Shown here: in pieces, positions 6,340 to 8,241 of the stretch
Numbering within the stretch: the first letter of the stretch is position 1
Layout of the letters: the number at the start of each line of letters is the position of its first letter
DNA from: DAONJL01 sp035405645 [NCBI: bacterium]
GTDB taxonomy: Bacteria > JAGOBX01 > DAONJL01
Length of the DNA: 8,241 nt
NCBI GenBank assembly: GCA_035405645.1
Contig: DAONJL010000002.1
Location: 95,896 to 104,136, forward strand
Reading direction: 5' to 3'
The notes under the pieces: model-generated
Databases searched by the model: none
Told to the model about the DNA's origin: nothing
The model's input: the letters and a program-made list of their open reading frames with translations, nothing else
Translations under genes and position numbers: made by a program

Positions 6340-7554
6340 TTAATAAAAATTACTAATAAATGATTTCATTTTTTCAATAATTTTATCAAAGAAAGAAATA
6401 TCATCATTTTCTTTTAAAATTAATTCATAACCATATAAAATTAAACCAATAGCAGAAGAAAACTTAGGAGTTACTGAAAAAGAAGAATTATTTTTAATTT
6501 TAGGAACTCCTAATCTTGCTGGTAAACCAAATACACTTTCACAAACAGGAATCATACCTTTCATTTGAGAAGCACCACCAGTTAAAACAATACCACCATA
6601 TATTAAATTTATTAATTTAGTGTCATCAACAATTTTTTTTAATAATTCAAAAATTTCTATAACTCTTGCATTTATAATATTACAAAAATCCTTATAATAA
6701 AATAATCTTGTTTCATTTTCATTCAAAAGTGGAACTTCAATTGTATCTTTATCTGAAATTTCATCAACAAAAGCATTTCCATATTTAAGTTTCAAATGTT
6801 CAGCCTGTGTAAAATGGATTTTTAAAACATTTGAAATATCTTTGGTAATATGATAACCACCTAATGCTAGAAGTTGAATATGTTTAAGCCCACCATGAGT
6901 ATAAATAACAATATTTGAAGTTTTATCACCAATATCAATAATAATAACACCTCGATTTTTTTCATCTTCCGTTAATAAAGAAATTGATGCAGCAAAAGGA
7001 TTAATAATAAAATTTATAACATTTAATCCAGCTTTTTTAAAACAATTTAAAATATTTTGAACAGAATTAATTAAGCCAGTTATAATATGAACTTCAACGC
7101 TTAATTTTTCAGCAGATAAACCAATAGGATTTTTAATTCCATCATTATTATTTACTTTATAAGATAATGGGATAATTTGTAAAATTTCTAAATCAGGTGG
7201 AATATTTATAGTTGTAGCATGTCTTAAAACTAAATCAACATCATCTTGATTGATTGGTCTATCATTTGGTATAGCAATTGTTCCTGAACTATTTATATTT
7301 CTAATATGGCCACCAGATATACCAACAAAAACATCTGGAATATGTTTTCCAATCATTTTTTCAGCTTTTTCATTTATTTTTATTATAGATTCAACAGCTT
7401 TCTCAACATTAACAACAGTTCCAACAGAAAAGCCTTCTGAATTTTCTTCTAATAAACCAACTAATTCAATTTGATTATCATCTTTAATTTCGCCAATTGC
7501 CATTTTTAATGTATTACTACCAACATCAATTCCACAAATAATATTATCATACAT
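6340..7554 (-). CDS. ftsA: Cell division protein FtsA
   Basis: FtsA is the actin-like protein that tethers FtsZ filaments to the inner face of the membrane and links them to later division proteins. The 404 residues show the actin/Hsp70 fold: phosphate-1 loop GIDVGSNTLKMAIG (8-21); the FtsA-specific 1C (SHS2) region at about 84-163, including GTIAIPNDRPI; phosphate-2 loop IIIDIGDKTSNIVIY (204-218); and the adenosine motif VLTGGASQMKGM (323-334). The last about 17 residues (FFDKIIEKMKSFISNFY) form the expected amphipathic membrane-targeting helix. The ATG start is fixed by GGAGGA six bases upstream. It follows ftsQ by 17 bp, the usual order, but the next gene is mnmG, not ftsZ. The coding strand favours T-ending codons more than parA-parB-tmk-cls do. 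Confidence 0.96.
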   Translation of the reverse strand: MYDNIICGIDVGSNTLKMAIGEIKDDNQIELVGLLEENSEGFSVGTVVNVEKAVESIIKINEKAEKMIGKHIPDVFVGISGGHIRNINSSGTIAIPNDRPINQDDVDLVLRHATTINIPPDLEILQIIPLSYKVNNNDGIKNPIGLSAEKLSVEVHIITGLINSVQNILNCFKKAGLNVINFIINPFAASISLLTEDEKNRGVIIIDIGDKTSNIVIYTHGGLKHIQLLALGGYHITKDISNVLKIHFTQAEHLKLKYGNAFVDEISDKDTIEVPLLNENETRLFYYKDFCNIINARVIEIFELLKKIVDDTKLINLIYGGIVLTGGASQMKGMIPVCESVFGLPARLGVPKIKNNSSFSVTPKFSSAIGLILYGYELILKENDDISFFDKIIEKMKSFISNFY

Positions 7555-7560
7555 AAATAT

Positions 7561-7566
7561 TCCTCC
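7561..7566 (-). promoter_or_regulatory. Shine-Dalgarno of ftsA
   Basis: GGAGGA on the minus strand, six bases before the ftsA ATG, in the 17-bp gap after the ftsQ stop. It is the strongest ribosome binding site in the window and shows that the organism uses anti-Shine-Dalgarno pairing, which makes its absence before parA, mnmG and cls notable. Confidence 0.85.
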
Positions 7567-7571
7567 AACTT

Positions 7572-8241
7572 TTATTTAAATGAAATAACTGGTTCATTAA
7601 AACGCAAATCAATATAATTTATTTTAGTATAATCAACTTTATCTATTATATCTTTAAATAAATTAAACTTAATAATTAAATTAAATTTATTCAATTTTAC
7701 AAATAATTGATAATAATTTACATAAATAATAATTTCATTATCAGAAATATAATAAATTTCTGAAACAGAAAAATCATTTTTATTAGAAAGAAAATCTAAA
7801 AATAACAAAATATAAGATAATTTTTCATCTAAAACATTATTATATATTAATTTTTCAATATTTGAAATAATTGGTAAATCAATAAATTCATTATTTACTT
7901 TATCAAAAATTATACCGCTACAATCAATAAGTTTAATATCATTATATATTTTTATGCACCCAATAGGTTTTCTTTCTATAACTTTAAAATGCAAAATTGA
8001 AGGATAAACTTTTGAAATATCAATTTGTAAAAATCTATCAGATTTTGAAAAAATATATTTTTTTAAATCATTCAAATCTAATAATAATAAATTTGGTTTA
8101 TTGGAAATATATTTATTTTTAAAATAATCAGAAATAAGCAAATAAAAATAATCTTTTGGAATATAATACAAATTATCAATACGAATATCCTTAACAGAAA
8201 AATAATCTGATTTAATAGCATAATAATATAATTTTTTACCA
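7572..8241 (-). CDS. ftsQ: Cell division protein FtsQ/DivIB, 5' end outside window
   Basis: FtsQ/DivIB is a single-pass membrane protein of the divisome (FtsQ-FtsL-FtsB) with a POTRA domain outside the membrane. The frame is open to the window edge, so the true start lies beyond it; a TTG at 8171 is only an internal Leu codon. The 222 or so visible residues begin G-K-K-L-Y-Y-Y-A-I-K, just after the expected membrane helix. The POTRA opening SDYFSVKDIRIDNLYYIPKD follows, then KVYPSILHFKVIERKPIGCIKI and LIDCSGIIF, matching the family pattern V-x-E-R-x-P-x-A ... L-I-D-x-x-G-x-x-F. Identity at other positions is low, as usual for FtsQ. Position directly before ftsA supports the call strongly. Base composition is among the most AT-rich here, and the coding strand is not purine-rich. 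Confidence 0.87.
   Translation of the reverse strand, partial: GKKLYYYAIKSDYFSVKDIRIDNLYYIPKDYFYLLISDYFKNKYISNKPNLLLLDLNDLKKYIFSKSDRFLQIDISKVYPSILHFKVIERKPIGCIKIYNDIKLIDCSGIIFDKVNNEFIDLPIISNIEKLIYNNVLDEKLSYILLFLDFLSNKNDFSVSEIYYISDNEIIIYVNYYQLFVKLNKFNLIIKFNLFKDIIDKVDYTKINYIDLRFNEPVISFK

Noticed and set aside
6341-6400. Possible weak promoter (TTGAAA, then AGTAAT) for mnmG at the end of ftsA
   Set aside because: The -10 match is poor, and such pairs are frequent by chance at this base composition.

Overview
This is a densely packed, very AT-rich bacterial chromosome segment (about 20% G+C in the lines counted by hand). All supported genes lie on the minus strand and read leftward. UGA is used as a stop (parA, rsmG), so the code is the standard bacterial one. 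Some genes have strong Shine-Dalgarno sequences (ftsA, parB, tmk). The lineage cannot be fixed from eight housekeeping genes. A low-GC free-living or host-associated bacterium from a poorly sampled phylum is plausible, but that is a guess.

In transcription order, right to left, the window holds: ftsQ (5' end beyond the window), ftsA, mnmG (gidA), rsmG (gidB, frameshifted), parA (soj), parB (spo0J), tmk and a cardiolipin-synthase-type phospholipase D protein. The first few codons of a further gene may follow at the left edge. The longest gap is 78 bp, and no stretch over 300 bp lacks a gene. I see no RNA gene, CRISPR array, insertion sequence or terminator.

The right third (ftsQ-ftsA) is the tail of a cell-division cluster. 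FtsZ, which normally follows ftsA, is missing from that place. The middle and left are the classic origin-proximal mnmG-rsmG-parA-parB set, which modifies tRNA and rRNA and segregates the chromosome. Two near-identical parS palindromes sit in the ftsA/mnmG and rsmG/parA gaps, so ParB made here should load at its own locus. A good sigma-70-type promoter overlaps the rsmG stop codon and probably drives parA-parB-tmk-cls through a leader that contains one parS.

The main points for a second look are: the parS pair with a shared non-canonical centre; the rsmG frameshift at a seven-A run within an 11-bp direct repeat; the ftsA-mnmG junction without ftsZ; and a change in purine bias across the window compatible with a nearby replication origin. 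I found no undescribed multi-gene system. This is core-genome territory.
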